A stretch of 64,000 nt of DNA, taken from assembly GCA_013398055.1 (NCBI GenBank), contig VZRS01010666.1, positions 308,575 to 372,574 of the forward strand. The letters are read 5' to 3'. The stretch is from Ifrita kowaldi (lineage: Eukaryota > Chordata > Aves > Passeriformes > Cinclosomatidae). The position numbers and the translations under genes were made by a program. Shown here one piece after another: positions 14,658 to 28,700 of the stretch (position 1 is its first letter; each line of letters begins with the position of its first letter). The notes under the pieces are model-generated. The model searched no databases, was not told where the DNA came from, and saw only the letters and a list, made by a program, of their open reading frames with translations.

Positions 14658-14774
14658 ACAAAAAAAAAAACCAAAAAAAACCCAAAAAAACCACCAAAAA
14701 ACAAAAAGAAAAAAAACCCCAAACAAACAACAATCAAAAAACCCAGACAAGCCCACCCCAAAGCCCCCCCAACA
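14658..14774. repeat. A/C-rich low-complexity tract (A-runs with CC/CCC breaks)
   Basis: Runs of five to ten A separated by CC or CCC, degrading to caaacaaacaacaatc and ending in a C-rich piece (gcccaccccaaagccccccc). The opposite strand would read T/G-rich. Similar shorter tracts lie at 21521-21550 and 62844-62892. It may be a decayed poly-A tail of a retroposed copy or a simple repeat; no source element is visible beside it. Confidence 0.8.
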
Positions 14775-17700
14775 GAATGGATTTAAAATAAAGACTGTGG
14801 AATCAGACTTTTCCTTCCAAATCAGCTGTTGTGTCTTTGTTATCTAGAGTGAATGACAAATGGCTCATCAGTTCATTCATTTTTCTCCTGGAGACACGGT
14901 GGATCTTCACTGAAGAAAGTTCACATCATGTTCTGATACTCAGGGAGGAACACTGGGACAAAGCAGTAACAGTTTATTTGTACAAGGGATAAATTGCTGT
15001 GATGACTTTCCAATTCTGGTTTGCATGACTTTGTTTCTAATTTCTGAAGACATGTTGGCCACCCAATTCAGTACAGTTGTCCTTCTAACTATACTTAATC
15101 ACAGACAAAAGTACTAGACAAGTGTATCGTGAAAAGGACAACGCTTTTGGCTTTTTTTCCTTTTTTTTTATATAATCAACAGCTGTAATGAAAGACTACT
15201 GTCATTATTGTCCTCAAGTCTTGTTATGGACTGAAAACATCATGAATTATCAGAACAAAACCTGTTGGTTCATATGCTCCTCTCATTCTCACAGAATAAT
15301 GCCATTTGGAGTGATGCATTCTCCCCTGCATGTGGAGCTTCCATGATTCCTCCTAGCCTGATGCTTCACGCTTCAGATCTCATGCTTTTGAAATTTGTGG
15401 TTAACTGTGACCTGCGCTTTAGTTTTCTTATCTGTTATCCAAATTTCTTTTCTCTGCCTCATGGTGTCGTTTGGGTACCAAAACTGGTGGTGAAGGCTGT
15501 GAGATGTATTGGCAATAAAGTTTGCATGAGCGAAAGGTGATCTGGAGGCAGGTTGTGCCTCATTATCAAAATTCAAAAAGAGAAAGTTGAGAAGATGGCA
15601 GGACCCAGTGATAAGGCACAAATGAGCTTTTCTTTGTTGCGTTGGTGGACAGAGTGAGCACAACAAAGTAAACAATATTCTAGGGAGCACATGTGGCTCC
15701 ACTGTGCTATCAGGATGTTAACAGGTGTCCGACTCTACTGGAAAGAGAGAGGATGTTTTGGCTGATTAGTGTAGTCTGTACCACAATCCAAAAGCCTTGT
15801 AGCAGCACTATGTGATATGGGTATTTCTCTTTCTACTTGTAGCACACTCACTTTTGATCTAGCCCTGCTTTTACACATTTTCTTATGACAATACCAAGCA
15901 TGGAACAATATTTAGCTGCAGTTGCACCCACTGTTACTTCTGCACCAGAAAACCTTTCCCTGAACCATGGAAGTCTCAGGTTGTCTAAATTTCCATGGAG
16001 CTATGTGTGTTCTCAGGGCTGGAGCAGTGCAGAAATAGTTCTGGAACCTCATCTTCTGTCCTTTCCAATCATGCTAGTACTGCTCTGATTTCAGAAGGGT
16101 ATTAATTCAGAGAATGTATCTCCCAGCCAGAGCAACTATTTAGAGTATTTTGATAGGATGCTTCAACAGAACAATTTTATTAACAATAGACCATGAAGCC
16201 AAACCTGACTTTGCTTATGAGTTTAAAAGCTCTTTAGGACTTTAATAATTAAAATGTGGTCCTAGCATCTCATTCAACAGGTTAATCTTAGAACGTATAC
16301 TTGCTGGTATGTAGCTTCTAAAACTTCAAGACTGCTGATTAGTTTCTCTAATGAAAATTAGTATCACATTATCATAGCAAATGGCCAAAGAAGTAACCAC
16401 ATAAATCTGGTCAAGTGTTGCTACCTTTACATTTGCTTTTTTTTCCTCTAATCCCTTCTCACAAATCTTGTGTTCCTCTTAGTCTGAAACTATTCTACAC
16501 TATTTTATGGATAATCTTAATATACTATTATGAGAAGACCAGTACCCTCTCCCCAAATAGACAAATATATATCAGCAAGGCATACACAATATTTATAGTA
16601 CAATCAGTTTTGCTACTAAATTAAGTAAAAATTAGTAAATACTAAAGGCTCAAAGGGAATTATATAGTGTGCTCATCATTAATTGAGAGAAGGTAATCAT
16701 GTAATATCCCATTTGATAATTTTCAGGAAAATTGTATTCCCTTCACTGAGTTCCAGAAACACTACTTGCTCTTTAGTATTCAATGAATTTCCTGACTGTA
16801 TAAAGTGGATATCATATGACAATAAAATAAAAATCTAGTGCATCTCTATGATATTTTTTTTTAAGAAACTACATACCTAAATTGAAAATTATTTAAAATG
16901 TTAGAACAACATAGCTGTTGGGAAAAAACTCTTCAGGATATTTCAGACAAAGGTAACAGGAAATAAAATATCTGATGACCCCAAAAGATAAAATGTTTCT
17001 CCAACAATTGCAGGGTTAAATGTTTTGAGGGACTGAAGGGGGAAAGGGTCTTATGAGACTAAGGTGAAAAGGTTGGTGCAGACAGATCACAGTAGCCAAA
17101 ACCTGGTAAGAAGCAGATTTTTGTCTAGAATTCCCTAAAGAGCACAAGATGAACTGCAAACATAAGAATTTGTACTAAAAACCAGCACAAATGAAAAAAA
17201 TTGCATCCTCTTTTCCAACATATATGCCTTTCCTCAGCTTATCTGGTTTTATTTGGAAAAAAAAAATACTACTTTTTGATCCACTGGCCTCAGAGTTCTG
17301 AAGCTGCCTGTAGATGCTGTACCCTGCTGTGTACAAATGAATTAAATACATAAACCCAGTCAGCTTAAATCTGTCAAAAATGCTTCTAGAAACAGGCTGT
17401 GCATGCAAGGACAGCAGATGGAAAAAGCTTTCAACTGTAATGAAATAATTTACGCCCAAATCATTCAATCCAGTCAGTCACTCAGTTCTGCAGAATCATT
17501 TTTCATAAGACACTTCAAGATGGACTCAGTCTACAAAGTAGTTTAGAAATGAATTCATTATTGGGGGTTTAAATGACCCTTTAAAAAATGCAGAATCTTC
17601 CTTTCTCATACACACATGTCATCTGCGGGCATTCTCTGGTCTGATGAAATTCTGCCATTCTTAAAGGCATCAGGAGCTGGCTGTTATTGGAGGACACACA

Positions 17701-20700
17701 CAAATGTTGATTGTCCTCTAGATGGATAGGACATGACAAATTTTGTTTTGATCTGCCTTGGGGCATAGAAGATTTCAGTTCTCGTCTTAAAAGGCTGCAG
17801 TGCAAAAGTCTTGATGTGAAACAAATTGGAATAATTACAATAACTGTCTAATTATGCATGGCATGAAATAAACCTCAATTTCAATACAGTTCAAGAAAAT
17901 CTAATGAGGTCTGATGTTTACACCTATTTCCTGGCTCCAAGCCAAGTTAATGTTCTCATCAAATCTGATTGGCTCTGGCAGGATCAAAATATCTGGCATT
18001 ATAGTAATACAAACACTGAAAATAAAGTTTTATAACACAGTATTGTAATCCATATTTATGTTAGAAGTCTATCTGACTTTTCTGTCTTTTTCTACCCCTT
18101 ACACTTTTTACCCATATTTTTAAAATTTGGGTTCAGTCCCTTGGCAGTCTTGATACACAAGGATGTCTTACTTCATTGGCAAATGGAGAACTGTGGAACA
18201 GGGTGAAATAAATAATTTCATTGAGTTAGGGAAAGTATAAAATCCAGAAATCTCAGTTTTGCTCAATAAAGTGGTTTGATGCACCTCCACTCATCATTTG
18301 CACCTAATTAAAAATAATTGCTGTATCTGCCAATAACAAAATTCTGATGAGAAAGGATAGAAGAAGCAGTTCTCAGATTGATCACAAGTACTCCTTCTGA
18401 TGAGATGGCAGTCTTTTAAATACTGCCTAAAACTTATCTTTAGCATCTAGTTTATGACCAACCACACCACACCTCTGTCTAAATGTTCTGGAGAGTTTTA
18501 TGTTGTCATAATTGAAGCAAATTTTTATAGAGGACAGGTACCTGCATGTAGTTTGGGTACATTTCCTATTCTCGTTGACTGGTCCAGGTCAGTGCCTGCA
18601 CAGTGACTCAGGTCAGCAGACCACGGTCTCAGGGAGGAAAACACTCTGTTGGGCTATGGTTATATCCTGAGCAGATCCTGGAGTCCTACACATATGAAAT
18701 CTTACTCATTTTGCAGATTTGGAGATTCAATTTCTGCTCAGAGGAAAGCAGTAGAGTGCATCCCAAGTGAATGAAGAAGATGAAGATTCCTGTTATTTTA
18801 CTGTACTCTCAATGGAAAAAAGATAAGCATGTACCTTAGACTGGATTATTCTCTGGTGGTACCTAAGTTACTGGTCACAGAGCAGACATTAGATTTCAGT
18901 AGCCTGAAATTCCATCTGCAGATCTCAGAAGTGTTTTTTCTCTTCAAAACTGTTAAAGGAATGCAGGAAACTACCTTAGAGAAGCTCAGATAATCTTTCT
19001 TCCCCTTTCTGGGACCAGACATTTCAAACTGGCAAGGTACCAGGGCCTAAACTGAATAGACTAGACCCCACTATTTTATAGTATAACACAAGAAATCCTG
19101 ACAGAAGGAACTCGGGTCTTTGGTTCACAGGAGAGGTTCAAGGTCCTTGTCTGGCAGGGAAGTTCACTACTGTGGATCAACCTGCCAACTCCCGGCATAA
19201 GCCATGTCATGTCAAGAATAAGCATATGCATATGAAAATGGGAAAATCTGTCTGGAAATCAACTAAGTCTGAATTCATGCAAAAATATGAAGAAAAGGGT
19301 AAGGTTAATCCTCAACTTTTCATGGGCTGCCAATTCACTCTCTCTGTTAGAAGAAATTATTTATTTAGGCTTCAATTTCAGAGTGTGATGCAGGGATTCA
19401 AACTTCATCTGGGTATTGATGCCTCCACAGAAATGAACCAGAAGGAAAACTATGCTTCTGTGTAGTTATGATGACCCACTGGCAGATGTGTGGGGGGGGA
19501 TAAGATGCGTGGAGATCTCCTCCAATAACCCAAACTCTCTCCTTTGCCAGCCTAATCTTTCCCACTAGATGCTCACTCCTGTCTCACAGGCAATAGGGAA
19601 CTAATACATAAATTTCAGAAAGGAGTCCTGACATTACCCTGTCGTTGCAAAGTCAAGTATCAGTGTAGGCTTTTGGAAGTACAACCTGAACAGGGGATGA
19701 GTTTCATGACTGTTGAAACAGGTTTTCAAGGGAAAATATGCCATAATCCCAGCAGAGTTAATTGAAAGTTGAGTGCAGAAGTTAGTTAGAAGAGCACAGA
19801 AACCACAGAAACACCAAGCAGAACTGAGCCTTTTGCAGACAGCGGCGAAGTTTTTAACTGGTGTAAGTTTTAACTCTTGTACTGTTGCCACTGTTTGTCA
19901 GTTATAGCTTTGCTTTTGTAGATTTGGGTTTTCATATTATCAGGAGATTGGTTTGGGAAAATAGATGCATAATATAGACATTTTAAGAGAACTGGGGGAC
20001 AGAATTCATAACTACAGGTGACTTTGTTCTTAAATGAATAGGTCCACGCAGACTTCTAAGACTGCTGAACAGTGTTTGTAAAAAAAGTGAGCACACTGAA
20101 GATATGCTACAAGTATCTTTTCCTATTTGCAATATTAACTAAAACACAGATTTAAATTTACACCAGAAAACTTTATAGAAGTTTGGAAGAAACACAGCAC
20201 AAACCCCAGAAGGAGTCAGAATCATTGTCTTATGTAATACAATGGAATACATTGGTAATGATTCAGACGACATGGTAGAACACTGCACTGTCCATGTAAC
20301 TCCAATATATTTAAGAACAAATGAGAAGCAGTCAGAATAGGGTTTCTCAGTGAGCATAATTTTACTGTTCCAGACACTAAATGGGAATAATAGATCTGTG
20401 GAGGCAACAATAACATTTTCATAACTGTGAGTGAAATCTCACTGTTATGCTGTTGGAACCAAACCATAGTTTTCTGAACACAGTGATCTCCAGGGATTAT
20501 TTCTTCCAAGCGACTACTGTGTGTTAGCCAAACAAGATTTCTTCAAACTCTACGTGTTTTATATCACTGTATGCGCATGTTTGTGCATATGAGTGTCTGC
20601 GTGTGTAACCTAGACTCTTGTCTGAAGAAAAAACTCATTAATAGTATCCCAGCCACAGAATATCTTACAAATCAATGGGTAGTGTTCCTTTTTGACCAAC

Positions 20701-21520
20701 AGCTGCTTTTAGTTTAAGCAGTTTACTGTAGCTAAAAGCTCTGACAATCCAGATACTTTTTGCTATCGAGGTTTATCTCAACCTGCTAAAGTCAAGATAA
20801 GGGATTGCCAGTTTTCCTGCTTCAAAGGAGACAAGAGTAATTGGAACTATAAACTGTCCCATTTATCATTAAAATGCACATTTTTATAGGACCACAGAAA
20901 GCATCTGTATCTTTACTAAGACAGGACATGCATTAGACAGGTTTAAAGTGAGACTGCTCAATACAGCACATGACTTGTCTGACATTTACAGATGTTAATG
21001 TGCACACACTCATTTCAGGAGAGGAGAAAATAGCACATGCTTAATCACAAGATTATTTCACGGAGTGAGGTACTCATCCTCCATGGGTCTTTGCTTTAGC
21101 TGAAGCCAAGGGCCCTTAGTCCTTCACCAGAGTAATTCAGTGCCTTCCAGGCCCTTTAACATTTTTCAGTACTGTTTCTCTCACTTGTGCCTTGGCATGA
21201 AGACAGTTTTGTACAGTTTCATACAGCTAGATCCAAGACCAGTGCAATCCTGAAGATTATGATAAACAATATGCCTTGGCCAAGTCTACCAATTTTTCAT
21301 TTCCACAGTTCATTAACAAAAAGTGGAAACTACCAAGGCACTAATAGCCCTGATTTGTATCAGATGTACATACTTCTTAATGGTCAATTTGGTGGAATCT
21401 CCACTTCCTTTTTAATAGCTTGCATATTCATCAAAGAGTGCCAAGTTAAAGTTAAGATTACTCCTACAGGCTGCAATTACCATCAGAACTTATAAATTCT
21501 GCAGGTTTTGCAGGAGAAAA

Positions 21521-21550
21521 AGTAAAAAAAAAAACCAAAAAAACCAAAAC
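21521..21550. repeat. Short A/C-rich tract
   Basis: Reads as A-runs with CC breaks (about 30 bases), of the same type as the tract at 14658-14774. Confidence 0.7.
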
Positions 21551-24219
21551 CTCATTTGTTTCCTTTCTCTTGTGTTCAGTAATTCTAAAATGACTCCCTG
21601 CTGGTTTCCACTGGAACACTGTTAAGAAGGTTGTCTGATAAGATGCCCATTGGTTTCCCCAGTAAAAGACATTTTAGTGTTATCATAAAAGAGTAGTTTG
21701 GCTAACAAATCACTGTGAGAGAAACGTATGGCACTTCTAACAAATCCAGAGTTCTCTGTTAGGTTTTTTTCCATTCAAATGCTCTCTCTTTCTACAAGTG
21801 GTGGGGTTTTCAGGATCTGTGAGTAGCCTCCAATAAGCAAAATTACTTTTTCAATGAGAATGAAGAAACAAGAACCAGCTGCACAGATATTTTGACGATT
21901 TCATACATACGTGTTTAGATGAGTTTCCTAAGGAAACAGGAGTACAGAATCACATATGCACAGTCCCAGCTTCCTCAGTTTCTCCTCCTAGGTCAGATGC
22001 TCCAAGAAACGTTTGTCCTTTCAGCATGGGAAGCTGCTGGCCTGCTTTGCTGTGATGGTGCATTGCTGGCTCAGGGGGAACCCACACTGTTCTGGTATCT
22101 GCTGGTCTGTCTTTCTCTAGCAACTTTTGAATCCTCCGATCAAACTCACCTTAATTAAGGCTAAGAGTTTCCAAAAGATTATGTTTCAGCACATGCAGAG
22201 CTCTGGACCACTCTCATAACTGCTCCATATTGTTCAGCAAGGCAGATTTGGTGTTACTACAGAGAAAGATATTTAAAGGAGACACATCCATAGGAAATCA
22301 AACTTCTTTATTTCCTCTGTTACCAGAACATCATCTTGTTTATTGTAATTTCATGGGCTACAGACCTACTACAGCCACACTTGATAAGTAGCTCAAGTCT
22401 ACAATGCAAGGACATACAAAAGTAGACCCTAAAATCAGTAGACTCCTGAAAGACTTAAATAAGACTAGGAAACTTCTCCTAAGTTATTCTGTAATGAACA
22501 TTACAGTAAGTAATCTTAATGAGTCCAAAACCCAAAGAAAATTGTATTTTTTTTACCATAGGATTCTGACAGCCTGTTATAAAACGCTGCCTACCTCTCT
22601 TCATGTTTGATGTCCTAGATAGCTCTTTAACTTTTAAAAAAAATATAAAAATTTTGCCAGCCTCTTAGCCTCTTTATAAAAGGAGTCTATTTTATTTGGT
22701 TTTCTTCCTGTTATCTTGTATACTGTTTGCCTGTGTGAATAAGGTTTGATTGGTTCCTATTCTAGAACATATTAATTATTTATATACTTTGAGACCAAGC
22801 TTTACAACAGCCTTTGACACTCTAATCTGAGCCCTAAACTAGATTTTATTTTTGAAAAATAATGTAAAAAAGAGGCCCTTTCATTGTTCTGCAATTACTT
22901 GATACATGTACAAGGCCCTGTGTGTGCCTAGCAATTCATACATTCAAGATTTTGGGAGTGTCTTGTTTAAGGATACTAAAAAAATCAGTGCTGAATTTCC
23001 TCTCTTCAAAGAGCTGTTTCATGGTAGAACTGAATGAATTTAAAAACTCATTTTAAGATCTGGCAATATGAACAACATTGGCATATAGTTTTTCAGCAAG
23101 ATGAAATATGCATGTGGAAGAATAAGGAAAGAAACCAAGATACTTGCAGTCTAATCCATTTAGCAATCTGTCTCTAATTTTAATGATGTATTTGTCATTT
23201 TATTACTCACGAAATGTCATTTATATGAAACTGTCACTATGATATTAGAGAGGAACAGCTTGTGTTAAACTGTATAATGTCTTTGCCAACTTTCAATGTT
23301 GGTTGCATTCTACCTCTTTAAAGTTTCTCTTACGCTTTCGATTCAGCTTGGATATATTACTTCATGTACCAAAGTTTTGTACATAATGGCTGTAAAAACT
23401 GTGTGTATTTCATCTTGGGGTGGATACAGCTACTATCATTTTTAGTTACTTCACCAATAAGGAAAATATTATGAAAATCAATGTGCAAAAGTAGCCTGAT
23501 ATAAAATTACAATTCTACAGAATCTGGAAATATTTATCATAATTTTTAGCATCAATATCAAATTAATATAAAATAGATGCGTTTGTAGTCACTTTCAAAG
23601 TGAAAGAATAAAATAAAAATAAAATAAAGCAGTGATAGTATATTTACTTTTCTCTTAAAGATGCTTTAAATTATTTTCTTCATACCTGATAATCTCTAAG
23701 ATGGAGAAAATACATTGTTTATATATGTATGTTTATATCAGAGACTGTGATATACAGTTTATTACAGTTAAATGCAAAAAATTCACACCTAGTCAATAAA
23801 TCCCAAATTTGTAAAATTTTCTTCAGGAAATACTAAGAAACACAAAGGCGAAGCTTGTTGTGTTCTTACACATGCAAGAGATTTGGGGATCCTTATGTTC
23901 ACATCTGCTGCCTTTGAACACGGCACCAGTTTTCTCTTGTTTCTCATGTTCTATTCAAAATTTTTGATGTAAGTAGCTAGGAATAACTGCCTAGTAGCTA
24001 GGAAAAACTTACAAATCTTACAGGCATGGAATCACCTTTGTCTTTTGTGGTAAAATGAAGGCAAATATCTGCCAATTACCTTTTTATCTCGTAAGGACTC
24101 AGGAGAACGCAACAGAATATTGTAGAGCAGTTTGAAGCATTAATCATGATAGAGCTGAAACAAAACTGTGTCATTGAACTCAACACTGATGTTCAACTGT
24201 AAAGGACTAGACCTAAGCA

Positions 24220-25012
24220 TGTTTTGTCTCAAACACTGAGTATTGCTACAGGAAGGGTGTGATCAGAGGAGAGGGTGCCATGGAGGTGGGGCAGTGCTGT
24301 TCTGATCCAAATTACTGCTCCTCCTGTAGCCAGGGGCTCAGTCCACTTCCCCCCACCTCACCCCTTGGAGAAGGGCTGGCTGTGAACGCAGGAACAAAAT
24401 GCATGAAAAGTCTAATTTACATAAGAGGTGAGCACCAGGTTAACTATAAAAGGGAGCAAATTGGGCCCCCTCACTCTCTTTTTCTCTCTTTTTTCTGGCT
24501 CTCTTTCTCTCTGTCTTTTTCCTCTCTTATTCTTTTTTGTTCTTGCAAACCCAGCTCCCGATCATCCACACGGTGCAACCAATGCGGGACCTAAGGACAC
24601 GTCATATTCTTAGTTTTCTTTCCCTGCTTTGCCTGGGCAAAGTGCAACTACCACATGCTACCCCACACTCCACAGTGGACTTTATTGTGGGACTGGGGAC
24701 GTTGTGGCAGGATGTTGTGGCTTGTTAGCCAGTGACCTTGAATATTGGTGTGTTGTGGCTTGTGAGCCAGAAGCTTTAGAGGAGTTTATTGTGGGAGTTG
24801 AGAACTTATTGAAGTGTACTTAATTAAGGGCTTGTTCACCTCCATTCCTCTGGAAGTGTATTGTAAGAATTTAAGGGCTTGTTAACCAACGTATTTTCAG
24901 TCTAAATAGTGGGTTGGTTGCTGGAGTTATGACAACTATATAATAAAATATAAGTGTTCCCTGTCACATGTCCAGTGTCTTTGTTCAGCCTGATGAGAAT
25001 TTATACGGAACA
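24220..25012 (+). mobile_element. Probable solo LTR of an endogenous retrovirus (ERVL-like?), plus strand
   Basis: A GC-richer block with the layout of an LTR. A TATA box (TATAAAAG) lies at 24445-24452, followed by a long C/T-rich stretch at about 24468-24540. A poly-A signal (AATAAA) lies at 24942-24947, with a T/G-bearing end after it. I take TGTTTT at 24220 and GGAACA ending at 25012 as ends (TGTT/AACA inverted repeat), but no target-site duplication was found, so the borders are uncertain by tens of bases; 24258-24968 (TGTGA/TCACA) is an alternative. Internal near-duplications are present (ttgtggcttgttagccag near 24715, ttgtggcttgtgagccag near 24753; tttattgtggga near 24681 and 24785). 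No gag, pol or env sequence adjoins it. The family assignment is a guess. Confidence 0.6.
24445..24452 (+). promoter_or_regulatory. TATA box inside the LTR-like element
   Basis: TATAAAAG in a TAACTATAAAAGGGAG context, followed about 25 bases later by a C/T-rich tract, as expected for the U3/R border of an LTR. It reads away from HGF on the opposite strand. Activity is unknown. Confidence 0.5.
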
Positions 25013-25480
25013 TCTCAAACCCTAGCTATGGGTCATGAAACCAACAAAGGAAGTGTTTTTATTAGAATTACTTTAAATTGTGTCTGAATTAAGATTAAAG
25101 GTAACTGTAAAAGGAGAGCATTTCTAAAATGAAACCTTCTATCTACAAGCAACATTTTTCCCCCAATGCTTTCTGATGAGCAGCCTTTGATTTCCAAAGG
25201 CTGAAAACAAGTCTGAAACAAAGTCTGTCCTTTAGAAGTTAAAAATTATCAGTTGAAAAAAATGGAATTTTTTTTTTTTGGTTACTAAATGGGGGAAAAA
25301 TGTGGAGGATCTTTCATACCAAACAAAGTAATTCAGGTTGACACTCCTCTTCACAGACTTCAAAATTTTGACCACAGCAGAAAAGAACATCAGAACTTTT
25401 TTCTTGCTTTGGTAATAAGAAATGGGGGGAAAAAAAAAAGTGTTATAATTATTTAAAAATAAAGAATAAATGTTATCAAG

Positions 25481-25785
25481 GTGCTGGGAGGGCTGGTGGT
25501 TCCCTGGGAGAAGGGCCAGGGTTGTCAGGGTAGCCAGGGCAGGGCAAGGTAGGCAGTGGGGCAGATGGGGCAGCCCCAGCCCCGAATATCAGGAACCTCT
25601 GTGGGAATGAGGATAGGCTGATGCTGGGATGAGCCAGGACAGGTGGAGAAAGAATCCTACAACCTCCCTGGGACAAGAGCTGACAGTTTTGAGGACTGGA
25701 GTGGGGTCCTGAGCTATGAGCAGGATGGGGACAGTGCCAGGGACTGGCAGGGATATTTGGGCCCTTGAGTGCACTGAGGGTCTCA
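25481..25785. other. Isolated GC-rich, G-rich block of unknown origin
   Basis: About 300 bases that are much richer in G+C than their surroundings, with repeated CAGGG, GGCAG and CTGGGA words on the plus strand. The minus strand is open in two frames here (105 and 65 codons), the longer one rich in Pro and Ser, but the frame begins and ends in featureless sequence with no family match. The open frames follow from the low A+T content. It could be a decayed repeat, a retrocopy fragment or a regulatory island. Confidence 0.5.
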
Positions 25786-28700
25786 ACAGACATTCAAAGA
25801 TAAAGTAACTCCTGAAAAGTCAGAGGCAGAGACAAAAAATGAATACAACTCAGATAAATTCTAGTTTATTCATTAAAAGGAATAAAAGATTAATGATAAT
25901 AAAATTGATGCATATATTGATTGCAAAGAACTATTTCAGGACTTTTTCTTCCTCTAGAGAGGAGCATGTCCTCATGTTCTTCCATGTGAATCGTCATTTT
26001 TCATTAGCATTCGGTTTTAATCCGCGAATCTTCCATGCTAATCTCAAATCAATTGCCTGGTTTGTAGAAATGTGGAATTGAGTTTTGCTAAATAACTTAG
26101 CATAACTCTTGAACATAATTCAATTGGCTTGATCAAATAATTCACGTGACTTGGCTATTTGTAGTACACTTTTCAAGAATATTTTTGAGTCTTTTTTAAT
26201 CTTCAGAATTTCTTCTGAGGATGGAAGTTTAATTTATGGAAAAAAGTTTGGAAAGCAGAGATGTAGTGCTTTTGCACATACATAGATGTATTGTATTCTC
26301 TAATGTAATCATAAAGGGGTGTTGACCCTGCCACTTCTGAATGTTTTGGGCTTCCTTCTGATCTTAGATGAAGCACGTATCAGATACAGTTATCATCATG
26401 TATAAATATATCTCTATATTCAATCACATAAATGTCAGGCCTGGTATACAATCTGTCATTTGTAATTCTGAATCCTAAGAGATGTGTCTAGACAAGTAAT
26501 ACAGATGCTGCCGAGATATAAAATCCAAATTCAGCTCCAGAGCACAGGCCCATTATAGGTACTCCCCACAGATTCTGAAGTAATTGGATGGAATGCCATT
26601 AAAATGCAACCATATTAAAATGTTCCCTGCACTACCTTTCAACTGCACAAAGACATGTAATAAGGCATCTAATAAGACTCTGAAGACTAAACCATGGCAC
26701 CACATCTATTTTCACAGGAGTCACACAAAGTGCGGTTAAATCAGAAGTAAATTTCATTGTGCTCTCTCCCATATAGTTGCCATTGCTGAGTCTTTGAATG
26801 TCATTTTAAGTTCTATTTTGGAAAGAGAAGAGGAATTAAGGGGAACCATTAACATTTTTAATGTCAGTTTTGGAAGCCTTTTTTATGTTTATGGTGTTCC
26901 TGTCTTAGGCACTGTATAAACAAGTCCTGTTCCTTTACTCGAGTCCTTGCCCACATTCAGCCAAAGTCACAAAGCTTTATAAATTCACTGGATTATTTGC
27001 ATCTTCAAAGGCAGGCACTTGTCAATGGGTTTAAAGTTTATGCTTGAAGTTAAGCATATGTTTAATTATGATCCCAGATGAGGACCTAAGTGCTTTGTTA
27101 CAGCATAATCTATTCATGTTCCTATTGTGGTGCTAAATAAATCATAAGTTACAGTCTACCTATTCTCACTGATTTTCTATAGGTATATTTAGTGCTTAGG
27201 AATAATGTCTATGCAAGAGATTCTCAGTACTTTGAACATTATGACAGAATTTGAAAAGCCTACAAAACCACAGCAAAACACGTTGATGTGATATGTGGTG
27301 GTAACATGTGCAGATTTGTGTCTTGCTACAAATATGATGGTTCCTGCTGTGGGTTTTTAAACTTGGGCAAAAACTAATGTGTTATTTATCTGGTGGAACT
27401 ATCTTGCACACTATAAACTGACTGCTTTCCCTCATGCGACTACCCTAAAAAGAGTTATGTTCAGATTCACATCAAAGATACCCTGTTAGGATAAATATCC
27501 ATGGTTAGAAAAAATATCCACTTGATTCTTGCCCTCTTACAGCTATCAAAGCTTTACCCAACTAGCAGTCTCTAGGAAAAACATCTTAATTTTTTATTTA
27601 TCTTCATGGTTTGACAGACTGCACTGCATCTGCCCAGACAGAAGAATTAATCAAATGAAATATCTTTGACAAAATGTGCCATCTGGTTTTGACTGCTACA
27701 TGGCAGTGGAAAAGTTCTGTAAATACATTAATTGAAGACATTTATGGCAGCTCTGTATCATCAGAGCCATGTAACAATGACAAAATCCACTGCTGAGCCT
27801 GACCTTGGAATAACTCATTTTATTTTTATTCTTCTCATCATCATGAAACTGTTTCTTACAGAGATCTAACTGTAGAGATCACATTTAGTATCAGATTGGT
27901 AGTAGCCCGCATACTATGATTCAATTGATCTATCATCCATTACAAGAAGTCTGGAATTGTTTTGAGAGAAGACTTTTAAGATTATCAAGTCTTAAGAAAG
28001 GTGACAGAATCGGATCCATTCTATTTCATGTTATTTATTTCAATGCAATAAAAATTAATTTTGGAGGGAAAAGCAAGCCAAGTGAGTCATACTCTAAATG
28101 GCCTGTCCTCCTTTGCAGATGCAATTTTGTGCCACATGACAGGCATGAAATCTCTGTATCCAAAAAAATTCTACAAAATTATGGTTCTCAATAATGTGTA
28201 GTGTTGGACAATATCCTTTAGGCTATAAGGTGAAATGTTAGGTACATAAAGATCTTTTTAGTTTCTATAATCTGTGAAATGTTTTCTTTTCCTCAGAGCT
28301 CTTATTTTATTTGTTTTGAATGTGAGACAAAACATTAGGAAAGGCCTGGAGGGAAGTCTAGCACACAAGTCACTAGCAACAGTCTAATCTCCTTTTACTA
28401 TTGGAGGAAAATATGTTTTGGTTTCTTTCTTCTTAGTCAAGTAAACAGATAAATATATTTCCCCTGGCTTCCATTACAGCAAGTTGGCAGTTACAGAAGA
28501 ATCCTTTCAGTTTTGATTTCCTGTCAGCTTTACTAACAAATGACCACAGAGTACAGTATTCTCTTGGTGTGGTTTTTATAGACTCTGTGCCTTAAACAAG
28601 CATTTTTGAATGGAATTGCTATATGTTCTCACTTGGAGGGCTTGGTTTGTTTTCTGCATGAGTACATTTCTTCTTTTAATGAATGAGTGAAATTGGGAAA

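Larger units (their letters stand above)
5921..24219. other. Long intergenic stretch without recognisable gene
   Basis: About 18 kb of AT-rich sequence. ORFs reach 109 codons (12570-12899, 14195-14524 and 15373-15702, all minus) but have no recognisable domain, no flanking splice signals that build a larger frame, and overlap ORFs on the other strand. Purine-rich and A/C-rich simple sequence occurs at 6297-6392, 14658-14774 and 21521-21550. Nothing else is identified; conserved regulatory elements could be hidden here but cannot be told without alignment. Confidence 0.65.

Noticed and set aside
15265..15702. Pair of overlapping ORFs on both strands (91 and 109 codons)
   Set aside because: No known motif and no supporting exon structure.
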